A stretch of 64,000 nt of DNA from Paenarthrobacter sp. Z7-10 (GCF_026932795.1 NZ_JADPVH010000011.1:1-64000); one strand, 5' to 3'; shown: positions 14,298-23,985, numbered from the stretch's first letter. The notes: generated from the sequence alone by a model not told the origin. Program-made: numbers and translations.

Positions 14298-15578
14298 ATG
14301 AATGGGCACCCCGCGGCTGATACCAGTGTGACGCTTCTTGCTGGCCGCTACCGGCTCGGACAGGTCATTGGACGTGGTGGCTCCGCTGCTGTCTATAGGG
14401 CCACCGACGAGAGCCTTGGCAGGGAGGTGGCTCTGAAGCTTTTTCCACCCGGAGTGCCTGACACCGAGGAACTTCGCCGTTACGAAGGCGAAATTCAGGT
14501 CCTGGCACAGTTCAACCACCCGAGCCTTGTGACGCTCTACGATGCCGGAATGGATAGCCCATCCGACGGTGAACCGCGGACCTTCCTGACTATGGAACTG
14601 ATCGATGGACAGGACTTGGGCCGCCGTCTGCGGCAGGGGCCTCTGCCAGCTGTTGACACGGCCGGGGTCGGCGCTGACCTGGCCGCTGCGCTGCACTATG
14701 TCCATTCCCGCGGCGTGATCCACCGGGATGTTAAGCCGGCCAACATTTTGCTGGCGGCAGATCACTCCGGTGTATTCGTCCGGCCAAAGTTGGCGGACTT
14801 CGGTATTGCGAGAATCATCGAGGGTACCAGGCTCACTGTCACCGGCGCCACGGTGGGCACCGCCGGCTATCTGAGCCCTGAACAGGCTACTGGCTCCGCG
14901 GTGGGGCCCGCCAGCGACATCTATTCGCTGGGGCTGGTGCTGCTGGAATGCCTGACGGGCCAGACCGAATACCCGGGCAGCGCTGTCGAGGCGGCCGTAG
15001 CCCGGCTGCATCGTTCGCCCCGGGTCCCACCAGATCTGGGACCGGAATGGGTCAGCCTGCTTTCGGCGATGACAGCTATGGAACCCCAGGATCGGCCGCC
15101 TGCTGCGGACGTCAGCGCTGGCTTGCGGGAGGCTTTCACGGCTCACCTGCAAACGTCGACCAGTAATGCGGCTGATACGACTGAGGTACTGCCTGCACCC
15201 CTGGGGCGCGCGCCACGGCCAGGCACAGCCGATGCGTCAACCCGGAAGTTCTTGCTCGCGGAGTCCGGGCATGGAGGGGGCGAACCCGTATCGGCCCAGC
15301 GCGGACGGGGCGAGTGTGGACGGGCCCAAGCTGGGCGCGGAGAAGATGGACGGGCCGAGTCAGGACGCGAGCCAGGGCCAGGTCCGTTCCGATCGTTTAT
15401 GCAACGCCGGGCGGTGTGGCTGTCCGCCCTGGCCATCGTTGTGCTGATGCTCGCAGTATTAACTGCAGGATTCCTGCAACATTCGGTGCCCCAGTTCCCG
15501 CCGCCGCCGTCCTACCCCACGGTGCCGGGAAATTTGGGGACCCACCTTAGCGAGCTGGAAAGCAGTGTTGCCCCATGA
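14298..15578 (+). CDS. Membrane-anchored Hanks-type serine/threonine protein kinase
   Basis: 426 residues; ATG 14298 is preceded by AAGGAAG 8 nt upstream (a GTG at 14274 is possible). Kinase domain about 18-280: glycine loop G-R-G-G-S-A-A-V-Y, Lys47 in V-A-L-K-L-F, catalytic loop H-R-D-V-K-P-A-N, D-F-G-I-A-R, and S-P-E-Q-A-T in place of APE. A Gly/Arg-rich, charged juxtamembrane linker follows, then a single membrane segment (about 370-395) and a short Pro-rich extracellular tail. There are no PASTA repeats, so it is not a PknB-type wall sensor. It overlaps the next gene by 4 bp, so the lipoprotein may be its partner or sensor. Confidence 0.92.
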   Translation: MNGHPAADTSVTLLAGRYRLGQVIGRGGSAAVYRATDESLGREVALKLFPPGVPDTEELRRYEGEIQVLAQFNHPSLVTLYDAGMDSPSDGEPRTFLTMELIDGQDLGRRLRQGPLPAVDTAGVGADLAAALHYVHSRGVIHRDVKPANILLAADHSGVFVRPKLADFGIARIIEGTRLTVTGATVGTAGYLSPEQATGSAVGPASDIYSLGLVLLECLTGQTEYPGSAVEAAVARLHRSPRVPPDLGPEWVSLLSAMTAMEPQDRPPAADVSAGLREAFTAHLQTSTSNAADTTEVLPAPLGRAPRPGTADASTRKFLLAESGHGGGEPVSAQRGRGECGRAQAGRGEDGRAESGREPGPGPFRSFMQRRAVWLSALAIVVLMLAVLTAGFLQHSVPQFPPPPSYPTVPGNLGTHLSELESSVAP

Positions 15579-16318
15579 TCCGCGCACCCATCCGCTGGTG
15601 GCCTCAACTCGGAGCCGGAGCAGCCGCCATCGTCCTTTTGGCAGGCTGCACGGCGGCACCCGCTGACTTCAACCCAGAAACGGCTCGGCAGCTGCAGACC
15701 CAGGTGCTGGCGGTCAGCGAGGCAGCCGTCAAACACGACTTGCCGGCGGCTGCGGCTTTGTTGGACCAGCTTGACGCAGAACTTGAGGCGGCGGCGGCCG
15801 GCGGCGGCGTCACCCTTGCCCGTTATCGGAGCATCAAAAGGGCCATCGAGCTGGTCCGAACAGATTTGGGAGCTGAGCGCACCCCAATTGCGGTACCAAG
15901 CACTGCCGCGCCCACTGGTGCACCGGGCCTGTCCGCACCAACCACTGCCCCCAGCCCGACCGTCGTCGTCCGGTTTCCTGCGCCGGCAACGATTGCGCAA
16001 GTTCCGCGCTCAGCCCCTGCTTTGAACGTACCCAGCCAAGTGCCCGTTCCTGTCCCGTACTCCGTTCCAATCCCGTTACCAACGCCGTCGACCAACGTAG
16101 GCAACCAAGTCTCCAACGCTCCCGGGACCAGCAACAGTCAGGTCACCGCCAAAAGCAAAAGCAAGGACGCCGGTAAGGGTGCGGCCCCGGGGAACAGCAA
16201 AGACACTGGCAACAGCAAGGGTAGCGGCAACAGCGGGGGCACTGGCAACAGCAAGGGCAGTGGCAACAGCAAGGGTAGCGGCAATGGCGGCGGCCAAGGC
16301 AACGACAAGGGTAAATGA
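15575..16318 (+). CDS. Mucin-like lipoprotein coupled to the kinase
   Basis: 247 residues; ATGA overlap with the kinase stop implies translational coupling. N-terminal signal with lipobox L-L-A-G-C at about residue 25, then a helical segment of roughly 75 residues (V-S-E-A-A-V-K-H-D-L-P-A-A-A-A-L-L-D-Q-L) followed by a long Pro/Ala/Thr region. The last 60 residues are built from G-N-S-K-G-S-G-type repeats rich in Gly, Asn, Ser and Lys. Such proteins are often named mucin-associated surface proteins. The folded helical part could sense a wall ligand for the kinase, but that is inference. Confidence 0.8.
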   Translation: MIRAPIRWWPQLGAGAAAIVLLAGCTAAPADFNPETARQLQTQVLAVSEAAVKHDLPAAAALLDQLDAELEAAAAGGGVTLARYRSIKRAIELVRTDLGAERTPIAVPSTAAPTGAPGLSAPTTAPSPTVVVRFPAPATIAQVPRSAPALNVPSQVPVPVPYSVPIPLPTPSTNVGNQVSNAPGTSNSQVTAKSKSKDAGKGAAPGNSKDTGNSKGSGNSGGTGNSKGSGNSKGSGNGGGQGNDKGK

Positions 16319-16614
16319 GGCACCAAGAGGCTGGCCGGTGACTCGTAACGTCCGGCCGCCTGGCTGCGCTGGATGTTCAGTAGTTCGAATGAACCTTTCC
16401 GTCAACTCTTGAGGAAACCTTGAGCTTCTAAGAGGGCAATCTTGAGGTTCCTTGTGCAGAATAGATAACGTCAGCGGTCCGAGAGACACCGCTGACCCTC
16501 ACGGACACGATCATCGATGTAGTGGTTTCGTGGCGCAGAACCCGGGCTTGCCCGGTGAAGATCCCCGGCCTGAGACTGGGAGTTTTCGACAAGCAGCATC
16601 CCGGTTTGTCCGGT
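16319..16614. other. Intergenic region containing a diverged copy of the terminator sequence
   Basis: No gene seen. Around 16540-16580, GGCTTGCCCGGTGAAGATCC followed by CCGGCCTGAGACTGGGAG resembles the strong terminator immediately downstream (CCGGTGAAGGC...CCGGCCTGAGACACC), so the terminator region looks partly duplicated with a period of about 58 bp. Confidence 0.5.
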
Positions 16615-16660
16615 GAAGGCGTCCCCCGGCCTGAGACACCCGGGGACGCCTTCTGCTTTT
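16615..16660 (+). terminator. Rho-independent terminator of the kinase/lipoprotein operon
   Basis: GAAGGCGTCCCC (16615-16626) pairs with GGGGACGCCTTC (16642-16653), a 12-bp stem followed by TGCTTTT on the + strand. It sits between the forward kinase operon and the convergent Tad operon. Confidence 0.85.
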
Positions 16661-16833
16661 CCAGCACAGAATTTTTGGTTGACCACGACGATGACGCCGA
16701 CGACGGGAACTGGCTCCCGCACGACGCGGTCAATGGTCGAGCGGCCCGCCTCGCCTCCCCAGTTCTGTGATGGCGGATCGGGTGGGCAGCCGGACTGTGA
16801 GCGGAGTGTGAGGGCCTTCGGCTGCTGGGGGAA

Positions 16834-17514
16834 TCATGTCCACAGCAGGGCGACGATGGCCCCGACGAACATCGAGGGTCCGAAGGGGATGGCGCTCTTG
16901 CGGCTTCCGCGGCGGCTTGCGAGCAGCACCAGGCCGGCAGCGGCACCGATAAGGAAGCCGAGGAAGGCACCTTCGGCCAGGGCCCGCCAACCGTGGAATG
17001 CGAGAAACAGTCCCAGCGGGGCCGCCAGCTTCACGTCCCCCATCCCCAGGCCCCGGGGATTGATGATCGCCAGCACCAGGTACAGCACGAAGAGGAGCAC
17101 GGCTCCCAGCACGGCCCGGAGCAGTGAAGCGAACTGGCCTTCGGCGGCGGCGGCGGCAATGAGCAGAACGCTGCCAAGGACAACTGCACGCAGCAAGATC
17201 GGATTGGGCAACAGGCGGTGGCGCAGATCGATGGCCGACAATTCGACTCCGATGGCTGCAAAAAACAGGTACGCCGGCAGGTGCCAGCTGAGCCCGAAGC
17301 GCCAGGCCAGGACTAGAAAGAGCGCAGCCGTGACGAACTCCAGCACCAACGGCGGTACCCTGACCGTTACCGCAGCGCCTGCGCTGTCCGTTGCTGGAGG
17401 CCGGTAGCAGCCCACCGCCCGGCGTACCCACCATCCGGCCATCAGCCCGATGACCGCCGCGCTCACGAGCAGCAGTACTGATGGAGCCGGCCAGGGTGCA
17501 GCTTGCAGGGTCAC
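16834..17514 (-). CDS. Prepilin peptidase (A24 family, TadV/CpaA-like)
   Basis: 226 residues, strongly hydrophobic with about seven membrane segments. The two aspartate motifs of A24 peptidases are present: A-I-D-L-R-H-R-L-L-P-N and G-L-G-M-G-D-V-K-L-A (GxGD). It cleaves the leader of Flp pilin and TadE/F-type pseudopilins at the inner membrane. There is no N-terminal methyltransferase domain, as is normal for Tad-type peptidases. It is the last gene of the Tad operon. Confidence 0.9.
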   Translation of the reverse strand: MTLQAAPWPAPSVLLLVSAAVIGLMAGWWVRRAVGCYRPPATDSAGAAVTVRVPPLVLEFVTAALFLVLAWRFGLSWHLPAYLFFAAIGVELSAIDLRHRLLPNPILLRAVVLGSVLLIAAAAAEGQFASLLRAVLGAVLLFVLYLVLAIINPRGLGMGDVKLAAPLGLFLAFHGWRALAEGAFLGFLIGAAAGLVLLASRRGSRKSAIPFGPSMFVGAIVALLWT

Positions 17515-17560
17515 GTCTTTCCTGCCGTCCCGAAGCCCGTTTGTTGTGACGTTGCGGCGA

Positions 17561-18442
17561 TCATTTGTTCAGGGTATCGATAATGCCGATGGCGGCCGGG
17601 CCAAGCAGCACTATGAACAGCACCGGAAGAATGCAGAACATCAGCGGGAACAGCACCTTGACGGGAATCTCCATCGCCTTTTCTTCGGCTCGTTGCCGGC
17701 GCTTGAGCCGCATCTCGGCCGCCTGCGTGCGCAATACTCCCGAGATGGAAATGCCGTAGAGGTCTGCCTGGATGATGGAGCGGACGAACCTGCGCAGGTC
17801 CACCACCGTGGTCCGGTCGGCGAGGTCCATATACGCTTCGCGCCGGGAGCGGCCCACCTGCATGTCCTGCAGGGTGCGCACCAGTTCCTGCGCCAGGGCG
17901 CCCTTGCCGTTGTAGGCCGCGCGTGCCATGGCCGCTTCGAATCCCAGCCCCGCCTCCACCGCGATGGTCATTTGATCCAGTGTGTCGGGCAGCGCCAGCG
18001 CGATGGCGGTCTGCCGCTCCGTTCCCTTGCTGTAGAGGAGCAGATCGGGAACAAAATAGGCCACAATCACCAATAGGGATGCCAGCAGCAGGCGCACGGC
18101 ACCGGGATCACCGGAGACAAAAAGAAATCCCAGCACCAGCCCGGTACCGGCGAGGAGCACCTTTGCGGACAGCAGCCGTTTCATCGGCCAGGCTGGCGGG
18201 CGGCCGGCGCGGACCAACAGCCGGTCCAGCCGCGCAACGAACCGGCCCGGTGTGAATCGTCGGGCCAGCGCGGACAGCCGCTGGCCTCTCTCCGCATCCG
18301 CAGCCGCAGGAGGAATCAGCCCCCGGGACAGGTTCTGCTCGGCCACCTTGTTCTGATAAAGGCGGGGTGTCAGGGCGGCCCAGCCAATCAGGGGTACGAC
18401 TAGGGCGACGGCGATGGTGGCCAGCAGAACGGCAAGCGGCAC
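17561..18442 (-). CDS. tadC: Tad pilus platform protein TadC (type II secretion F domain)
   Basis: 293 residues. N- and C-terminal membrane segments flank a T2SF domain with the family text L-P-D-T-L-D-Q-M-T-I-A-V-E-A-G-L-G-F-E-A-A and I-Q-A-D-L-Y-G-I-S-I-S-G-V-L-R. It forms the inner-membrane platform with TadB on which the TadA ATPase acts. It lies 15 bp after tadB in the same operon, and the length is normal. Confidence 0.9.
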   Translation of the reverse strand: MPLAVLLATIAVALVVPLIGWAALTPRLYQNKVAEQNLSRGLIPPAAADAERGQRLSALARRFTPGRFVARLDRLLVRAGRPPAWPMKRLLSAKVLLAGTGLVLGFLFVSGDPGAVRLLLASLLVIVAYFVPDLLLYSKGTERQTAIALALPDTLDQMTIAVEAGLGFEAAMARAAYNGKGALAQELVRTLQDMQVGRSRREAYMDLADRTTVVDLRRFVRSIIQADLYGISISGVLRTQAAEMRLKRRQRAEEKAMEIPVKVLFPLMFCILPVLFIVLLGPAAIGIIDTLNK

Positions 18443-18457
18443 AGGAATCCTTATCTC

Positions 18458-19384
18458 CTAGAACTTGAAACTGATGACTTTGCGCAGCCACAGGCCGCCA
18501 GCCAGGAAAAGAAGCGCCGCGGCCACCAGCATGGCGTACCCGATGGGACTCTGGAAGAGCTGAGTAATATAGCCGGGGCTGATCAGGGCAAGAAAGCCGC
18601 CGAGGCCGATCGGCAGGACCATCAGGACCAGGGCCGAGATGCGGCCCTCCGCACTGAGCGCTTTGATCTGCCGGCGGATCTGATTGCGCTCGCGGATGGT
18701 TTGGCCCACCTGATCCAGCACCTCGGCCAGATTGCCGCCCACTTCGCGGTGAATGGCGATGGCCTGGGCCACCCAGAGAAAGTCCTCGCTTTGCATCCGC
18801 GCCGCGGCGGCGTCCAAGGACTCGCCCACGTCGCGGCCCAGTCGCGTTTCATTGATGATGCGCGCAAATTCCTCTGAGGTAGGAGCCTCGGCCTCGGTGG
18901 AGAGGGCGTCAATGGCCCGCAGCAGGCTGTGTCCGGCGCGCAGTCCGCTGGCCATCAGCTGGAGCGAATCGTCCAGCTGATCGCTGAAAGCGGCCCGGCG
19001 GCGTCCGGCCAGGAAACCAAGGACGAACTTGGCGGCAAAGGCAGCGACCAAGGCCAGGACGATGGCCGCGAACGGGCCGGCGATGGCCAGGGCGAAACCT
19101 GACAGCACCACGGTGGGTGCAGCCACGATGATAATGAATTCAGCGGGACGGACCCTCAGCCCGGCCGCCTCCAGGGCCGCACCCAACGCCGGCGCTCCGC
19201 GGAGCTGGAGCAGTATTGCCTCGATGAGCTTCGTCGTTGTGGCAGTAATACCGGCGAGCCTGGACCTCTGATCCACAGCCGGTCCGGTGCGGTTAAGGGA
19301 AACCTTTGGATGTGGCGGGAAAATGGCCAGGACCGCGGCAGCCAAGGCCGCGCAGCACAGCAGCAGGCCGGCTAGCAATGCCAT
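18458..19384 (-). CDS. tadB: Tad pilus platform protein TadB (type II secretion F domain)
   Basis: 308 residues. One N-terminal membrane segment, a pair of mid-protein segments, the cytoplasmic F domain (D-D-S-L-Q-L-M-A-S-G-L-R-A-G-H-S-L-L-R-A and V-G-G-N-L-A-E-V-L-D-Q-V-G-Q-T-I-R-E-R) and a C-terminal membrane hairpin. Partner of TadC in the pilus assembly platform. It follows tadA by about 90 bp, the only notable gap in the operon apart from the one after the pilin. Confidence 0.9.
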   Translation of the reverse strand: MALLAGLLLCCAALAAAVLAIFPPHPKVSLNRTGPAVDQRSRLAGITATTTKLIEAILLQLRGAPALGAALEAAGLRVRPAEFIIIVAAPTVVLSGFALAIAGPFAAIVLALVAAFAAKFVLGFLAGRRRAAFSDQLDDSLQLMASGLRAGHSLLRAIDALSTEAEAPTSEEFARIINETRLGRDVGESLDAAAARMQSEDFLWVAQAIAIHREVGGNLAEVLDQVGQTIRERNQIRRQIKALSAEGRISALVLMVLPIGLGGFLALISPGYITQLFQSPIGYAMLVAAALLFLAGGLWLRKVISFKF

Positions 19385-19475
19385 AGCTTAACTCCCTGGC
19401 AGGTTGCCGCACGCATGTTTCCTGGAGACGCCATTGTCCCAGTCAGCGCCCTCGTCGTCGTCCCCGTCATAGCTG

Positions 19476-21047
19476 TCATCGCCGGCCCGCGTCGGCCGGC
19501 GCACCGCCGAAGACCTGGGGAGACAGCTCGATCCCCAGCTCCTTGAAGCGGTCCGTGAAGCGGGGACGGACGCCGGTGGGCACCGGTTTGCCCAGGAAAC
19601 GGCCGTTGGGATCCAACCCGGCGCTGTAGTCGAAAACGAAGGCATCCTGCAGGGTCACGATTTCCCCCTCCATGCCCTGAACCTCCGTGACATGGGTGAC
19701 ACGCCGGGTGCCATCGCGCAGCCGGGTTAACTGGACAATAACGTCCACCGCTGAGGCTATCTGCTCGCGCACGGCACGCAGCGGAAGGTCCATACCGGCC
19801 ATCAGCACCAGCGTTTCCAGCCGCGAAATGGCGTCGCGCGGGGAGTTGGCGTGCACCGTGGAGAGCGATCCGTCATGGCCGGTGTTCATGGCCTGCAGCA
19901 TGTCCAGGCTCTCGCCACCTCGGCACTCACCGACCACAATCCGATCCGGCCGCATCCGCAGTGAATTGCGCACCAGATCCCGGATGGTGATCTCGCCCTT
20001 GCCTTCTATGTTGGACGGCCGGCTCTCCAGCGTGACCACGTGATCCTGCTGGAGCTGCAATTCCACCGCGTCCTCAATCGTGACGATGCGTTCGTCGGCG
20101 GGAATGAAGGAGGACAGGACATTGAGCAGTGTGGTCTTTCCCGTTCCGGTGCCGCCGGAGACGATGATGTTCAGCCGTCCCTTCACGCAGGCATCGAGCA
20201 GTTCAGCCATTTCCGGAGACAGGGTGCCAAACCCGATCAGGTCGTGCACTTGGAACGGATCCGCGGAAAACTTGCGGATGGTCAGCGAGGAACCGTAGAC
20301 CGCAAGCGGCGGAATCACCGCATTCACCCGGGATCCGTCCGAGAGCCGGGCGTCCACCAGCGGCGAGGATTCATCAATCCGCCGGCCCACCTTGGAGACA
20401 ATGCGCTCGATGACCCGCCTGAGGTGGTCCTCCGAGGCGAACTGCACGCCCGTGAGCGTGAGCTTTCCGCGGTGCTCGGCGTAGATTCTCTGGTGACCGT
20501 TAACCATGATCTCGGTGACGTCGTCGTCGTCGAGCAGCGGCTGCAGCGGACCGTAGCCGATCACATCGTCGGTCACTTCCTTGATCAGCCGCTGCCGTTC
20601 GTCGCGGGTGAGCAGGATCGCCTCCGCCTCCACCACCCGAACCAGTTCCTCCTGGACCAGCTCGTGCAGCGATTCCTCGGTCAGGGAGGAGTCCAGCAGC
20701 CGCGTGCCCATGCGTTCAAAAAGGTCCTGCCCGGCCCGTTGCTTCAGCTTGGCCAGTGCGTCATGCGGCGCCTCGGGGGCGGCTGGCGCTGTCTTCTTTG
20801 GCTTGGTGCCGGCCGCCGTTGGCTTTGCGGCGGTGGCGGCCGTGAGGGAGGGCGATGGGACGGAGGCACGGAAGGGCACCTGGGCGGAGGGCCGGGGCGT
20901 CGCCGCTGGATCCAATGGCGGCGACGGAATCACGCCGGACGACGACGACGGTGCTGCCGCCGAGACTGCCGGCAGCGGCGGCGCGGTCAGCGGCCCGCCG
21001 GCCGCGGGACCGCCATTGACTGCGGCCAGGCGTTCGGCGAGATTCAC
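19476..21047 (-). CDS. tadA: Tad pilus assembly ATPase TadA (CpaF)
   Basis: 523 residues. After a Pro/Ala-rich unstructured N-terminus (about 1-90), the protein shows the secretion ATPase order: N-terminal domain with [19 protein letters not shown], Walker [12 protein letters not shown], Asp box, Walker B region [14 protein letters not shown] and His box [12 protein letters not shown]. It powers Flp pilus extension and possibly retraction. The ATG overlaps the tadZ stop by 4 bp. Confidence 0.95.
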   Translation of the reverse strand: MNLAERLAAVNGGPAAGGPLTAPPLPAVSAAAPSSSSGVIPSPPLDPAATPRPSAQVPFRASVPSPSLTAATAAKPTAAGTKPKKTAPAAPEAPHDALAKLKQRAGQDLFERMGTRLLDSSLTEESLHELVQEELVRVVEAEAILLTRDERQRLIKEVTDDVIGYGPLQPLLDDDDVTEIMVNGHQRIYAEHRGKLTLTGVQFASEDHLRRVIERIVSKVGRRIDESSPLVDARLSDGSRVNAVIPPLAVYGSSLTIRKFSADPFQVHDLIGFGTLSPEMAELLDACVKGRLNIIVSGGTGTGKTTLLNVLSSFIPADERIVTIEDAVELQLQQDHVVTLESRPSNIEGKGEITIRDLVRNSLRMRPDRIVVGECRGGESLDMLQAMNTGHDGSLSTVHANSPRDAISRLETLVLMAGMDLPLRAVREQIASAVDVIVQLTRLRDGTRRVTHVTEVQGMEGEIVTLQDAFVFDYSAGLDPNGRFLGKPVPTGVRPRFTDRFKELGIELSPQVFGGAPADAGRR

Positions 21048-22258
21048 AGTGTTCCCCTGCGGTGTCGTGCCTTGCTTTGCCGTTTGGGTGCTGGGACGGG
21101 ACCAGGCGTGAAGCGATTGACCAAGCGCCGGAGTTCTTTGCTGGCTTTGTCCTTTTTGCTGCCCTGCAGCAGGGGGGTGCCCTGATTGGTGGACAGCCGG
21201 ACGGCCCTGCTGAAGGGGATGACCACGTCGGTTTTCCTGCCCAGAGTGGTTTCCACATTGTGCAGGGACAGTCCATCCCGGGGATCGGCGCCGTTGAGCA
21301 CAACATGCGTCGCTGCGGGAACCATGCCGAGAGCCTTGAGTACGTCTAATTCCTTGCGCAGCCCACGGATACTTGGTACATCCATGCCGGCGACGAAGAT
21401 AAAATCCGTGGCGCTGTCGAGCGCCGCGAGGGTGTGATCGGACAGCCCGGCGCCGGTGTCAATCACGACGTAGCGGTATTGACCAGCCAATTGCTCCAGC
21501 AGGTGCGTAATGTCCGCCGCCGAGATGTGGGCTTCGTCGGCGGGCGAGTCCGGAGCGCAGAGGGCGTACAGCCCGCTGGGGTGCGGACTTAAATACGATT
21601 TCAGCACCATGGTGTCCTGCGGGGCCGCGCCCCGGACCGCCTCGGCCAGCGACTGCTCGGGCGCAATTTGGAGCGCATTTGCAACGTCGCCAAACTGCAG
21701 ATCCAAATCCACCAGCACCGTTTCGTGCGGAGCAGAGGCGGCAAGGCCTACGGCTAAGTTGGTGGCGATGGTGGTCTTACCGGCGCCGCCTTTGGGGGAA
21801 ATAACGGCAATGACCCGCCCCTTGGGAGAGGCATCCGACGCGGGCGGCAACGGCGTGAAAGCCTGGCGGCGGTTTGCAGACGACTGAACGGCCCGATGCA
21901 GCAGGGCGTTAATATCCACCTGGTCGGCTTCCGGGTCCAGGACATCGCGGATGCCCGCGCGCATCGCAGCGACGGCAACGTCCGCCGGCCCGGAGTGAAC
22001 CAGCAGAACGCTCACATCGGGGTGCCACCGGTCAATGTCCGAGGCCAGCGCCAAAGCATGGTCCGCCGGAACACCGGGACCCACGACAACGACCTCCGGA
22101 AGCTGGTCAGCAGGGTGCCGGGCGAACAGCTCCGCGGCGCCCCGGGGCAACACAGCAGCATTCCATTCGCGGATCTCGCCAGCCAGTTGACCGGTGGCCG
22201 CTGCCGCAAGCCGATGGACGTAGGTCTGGTCCGGACTGACCAAAACATAGCGGCTCAT
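21044..22258 (-). CDS. tadZ: Tad locus MinD/ParA-like ATPase TadZ (CpaE)
   Basis: 404 residues. The N-terminal 130 residues form a receiver-like domain (V-L-V-S-P-D-Q-T-Y-V-H-R-L and V-S-V-L-L-V-H-S-G) without a clear phospho-acceptor environment. A MinD-type ATPase follows with deviant Walker A S-P-K-G-G-A-G-K-T-T-I-A and V-L-V-D-L-D-L-Q-F-G-D. It positions the pilus machine at its cellular site. 4-bp overlaps with both neighbouring genes imply coupled translation. Confidence 0.9.
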   Translation of the reverse strand: MSRYVLVSPDQTYVHRLAAAATGQLAGEIREWNAAVLPRGAAELFARHPADQLPEVVVVGPGVPADHALALASDIDRWHPDVSVLLVHSGPADVAVAAMRAGIRDVLDPEADQVDINALLHRAVQSSANRRQAFTPLPPASDASPKGRVIAVISPKGGAGKTTIATNLAVGLAASAPHETVLVDLDLQFGDVANALQIAPEQSLAEAVRGAAPQDTMVLKSYLSPHPSGLYALCAPDSPADEAHISAADITHLLEQLAGQYRYVVIDTGAGLSDHTLAALDSATDFIFVAGMDVPSIRGLRKELDVLKALGMVPAATHVVLNGADPRDGLSLHNVETTLGRKTDVVIPFSRAVRLSTNQGTPLLQGSKKDKASKELRRLVNRFTPGPVPAPKRQSKARHRRGTL

Positions 22259-23034
22259 TTGAAGATCCCATCCCTGGTCAGTTCGCGGGTGCCTGTTTCG
22301 GAGGCCGACGACGGCTCCTTGGACAGCCAGATCTTTCCGTTTTCGGATGCAAAGACAAGCTTTTCCACGTCCGGCGCTGTCCTTGCCAAAGTAATCAGGA
22401 CTGCGCCGGCGGGGATGGCAGCTGGAACTGAGCCGGACTGATCGGTGCTGCCAGTGGCAGGCTTTGGCTTCGCCGCAACGCCCTGAACGGCGGTGACCAG
22501 GACCTTTTGCATGCTCAGATGGGTCACAGCTTCCGCGGCAGCACCCGTCGAGGTGCCGGTCGAACCGCCGCCGAAGGAGAAAAGGACACCAACGGTGTCC
22601 CCGGCAACCAGCTGGCCACCAACCACACGCTGCGGGTCCAACTGGATCGTCACTTCCTGCATCCCTGGCGGCAGCGGAACGGATCCGGTTTCGGCGTCCT
22701 TGGCTTTGAGCGTTGCCGGGTCAGCGAAACGGCCTTCAATCAGCTGCTCGCCGGGAACCAAATCCACGGTGGAAACCTTGCCGGCCAATTGGGTCAGGTT
22801 CGTCACGGCGCCGTTGGCCACGGCTTTGGCCGGCAGGCTTTGCAGTGTAATCAGTGGCAGCAGCTTGTCCGCGGCGGTTCCGGAGGCAATCGGAGCGGCG
22901 ACCACGTAGACCTGTTCCGCTTCTGCCCCACGCAGTGCCCGCTGGTCCGCAGCGCTGACGTAATTGGCCAGGACCATGGTTCCAAGGACGGCGAGCACCA
23001 CAGCGGCAACGGCAGCCAGGATTCGGGCTTTCAA
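22255..23034 (-). CDS. cpaB: Flp pilus assembly protein CpaB (SAF domain)
   Basis: 259 residues. One N-terminal membrane segment (R-I-L-A-A-V-A-A-V-V-L-A-V-L-G) and an extracytoplasmic SAF/RcpC-type domain with V-Y-V-V-A-A-P-I-A-S-G-T-A, V-D-L-V-P-G-E-Q-L and V-A-G-D-T-V-G-V-L-F. In Gram-negatives CpaB works with the secretin; here no secretin exists, so a role as periplasmic-face scaffold is inferred. It lies between tadG and tadZ. Confidence 0.88.
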   Translation of the reverse strand: MKARILAAVAAVVLAVLGTMVLANYVSAADQRALRGAEAEQVYVVAAPIASGTAADKLLPLITLQSLPAKAVANGAVTNLTQLAGKVSTVDLVPGEQLIEGRFADPATLKAKDAETGSVPLPPGMQEVTIQLDPQRVVGGQLVAGDTVGVLFSFGGGSTGTSTGAAAEAVTHLSMQKVLVTAVQGVAAKPKPATGSTDQSGSVPAAIPAGAVLITLARTAPDVEKLVFASENGKIWLSKEPSSASETGTRELTRDGIFK

Positions 23035-23046
23035 GAAAGGTGGCTC

Positions 23047-23985
23047 CTACTGGCTCAGGGAAATAAAGAAGGCATTCAGGGCAGGTCCACCCAGCCGGGT
23101 GACCGACCAGTTCTTGGCATCATCGAGGGACACGAGCTGGGTGAAATAACCCTTGATGCCGGTGCAGCCGCAGTCCGCAGTGGGCGATTTGCCCGAAGCG
23201 CCGGGCCAGCTCCAGTCCGTGAGGTGAAAAGCCGCGAAGCCGGAAATGGCATAGGTTGCGTTTTGCCCCTGGCCGGAAGCCACCGAGTAAACGGGAAGCA
23301 GGATGGTGGTGTTGATGATGCTGGACATGGTGCATGGCGGTCCGCTTTTGCCCGGCTGGCTTCCGACCTGTGCGCTGACATCCACCACCGCCGCGCACGG
23401 GCTCGTTTCATCGAGCCAGCCGAACCCGCCCGGGACCACATTGCCGTGAGCATCGGTGCAGGAGGTGCTGGTTTTGATCCAGAGCACCTGTCCGGGCGGT
23501 GTTTGGTTGTAGAGGCAGCGCGGTGTGGTGAAAGGAAAAACTGTGGCGGCGGCCGGGCTTCCCCAAGTCGCCTTGGATTGGGCACTGACGGTGCTGGTTG
23601 GAATGCCCAGGATCGGGGCGAACGCGTTGGCCAGTGCGTGTTGACCGGTGCTGGTCAGCGTTCCAGTGTCCACGGTGACCAAATTCGCAGTGGCGTCCAC
23701 CGTAGCCGTGGCAGCGGAAAGATTGTCATGGGCGTTCTTGCCCGCCAGGGACGCAGCGGTGGTCGAAATGTCCCCGCAGCTGCCCTTGGCGCAGTCCTGG
23801 GCGATCGCCAATGCGGCGGCGTCCGCCCCGGACTGCAATTGGGTGCGTTCAAAGTAGATGGCCCCAACGTCGATCACAATGGCTGTGAAGCCGAGCAGCA
23901 TCACCATGGACAGAGCCATAATGATGGCTACCGCTCCGTGCTCCTGTTGGAGCCGCCGCCGCAGCAGGAGTCCTAGCCGCCGCAT
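23047..23985 (-). CDS. TadG-like pilus/surface protein (Tad domain)
   Basis: 312 residues from ATG 23985, which overlaps the TadE stop by 13 bp. A basic N-terminus (M-R-R-L-G-L-L-L-R-R-R-L-Q-Q-E-H-G) precedes a TadE/G-type membrane segment (A-V-A-I-I-M-A-L-S-M-V-M-L-L-G), then R-T-Q-L-Q-S-G-A-D-A-A-A-L-A. The extracellular part holds at least eight Cys residues and is Ser/Thr-rich. It probably anchors or caps the Flp pilus. A longer upstream in-frame extension is not protein-like. Confidence 0.85.
   Translation of the reverse strand: MRRLGLLLRRRLQQEHGAVAIIMALSMVMLLGFTAIVIDVGAIYFERTQLQSGADAAALAIAQDCAKGSCGDISTTAASLAGKNAHDNLSAATATVDATANLVTVDTGTLTSTGQHALANAFAPILGIPTSTVSAQSKATWGSPAAATVFPFTTPRCLYNQTPPGQVLWIKTSTSCTDAHGNVVPGGFGWLDETSPCAAVVDVSAQVGSQPGKSGPPCTMSSIINTTILLPVYSVASGQGQNATYAISGFAAFHLTDWSWPGASGKSPTADCGCTGIKGYFTQLVSLDDAKNWSVTRLGGPALNAFFISLSQ

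Noticed and set aside
22507-23976. 489-codon forward frame over cpaB and the TadG-like gene
   Set aside because: Antisense shadow of the Tad operon, whose reverse frames have clear motifs.
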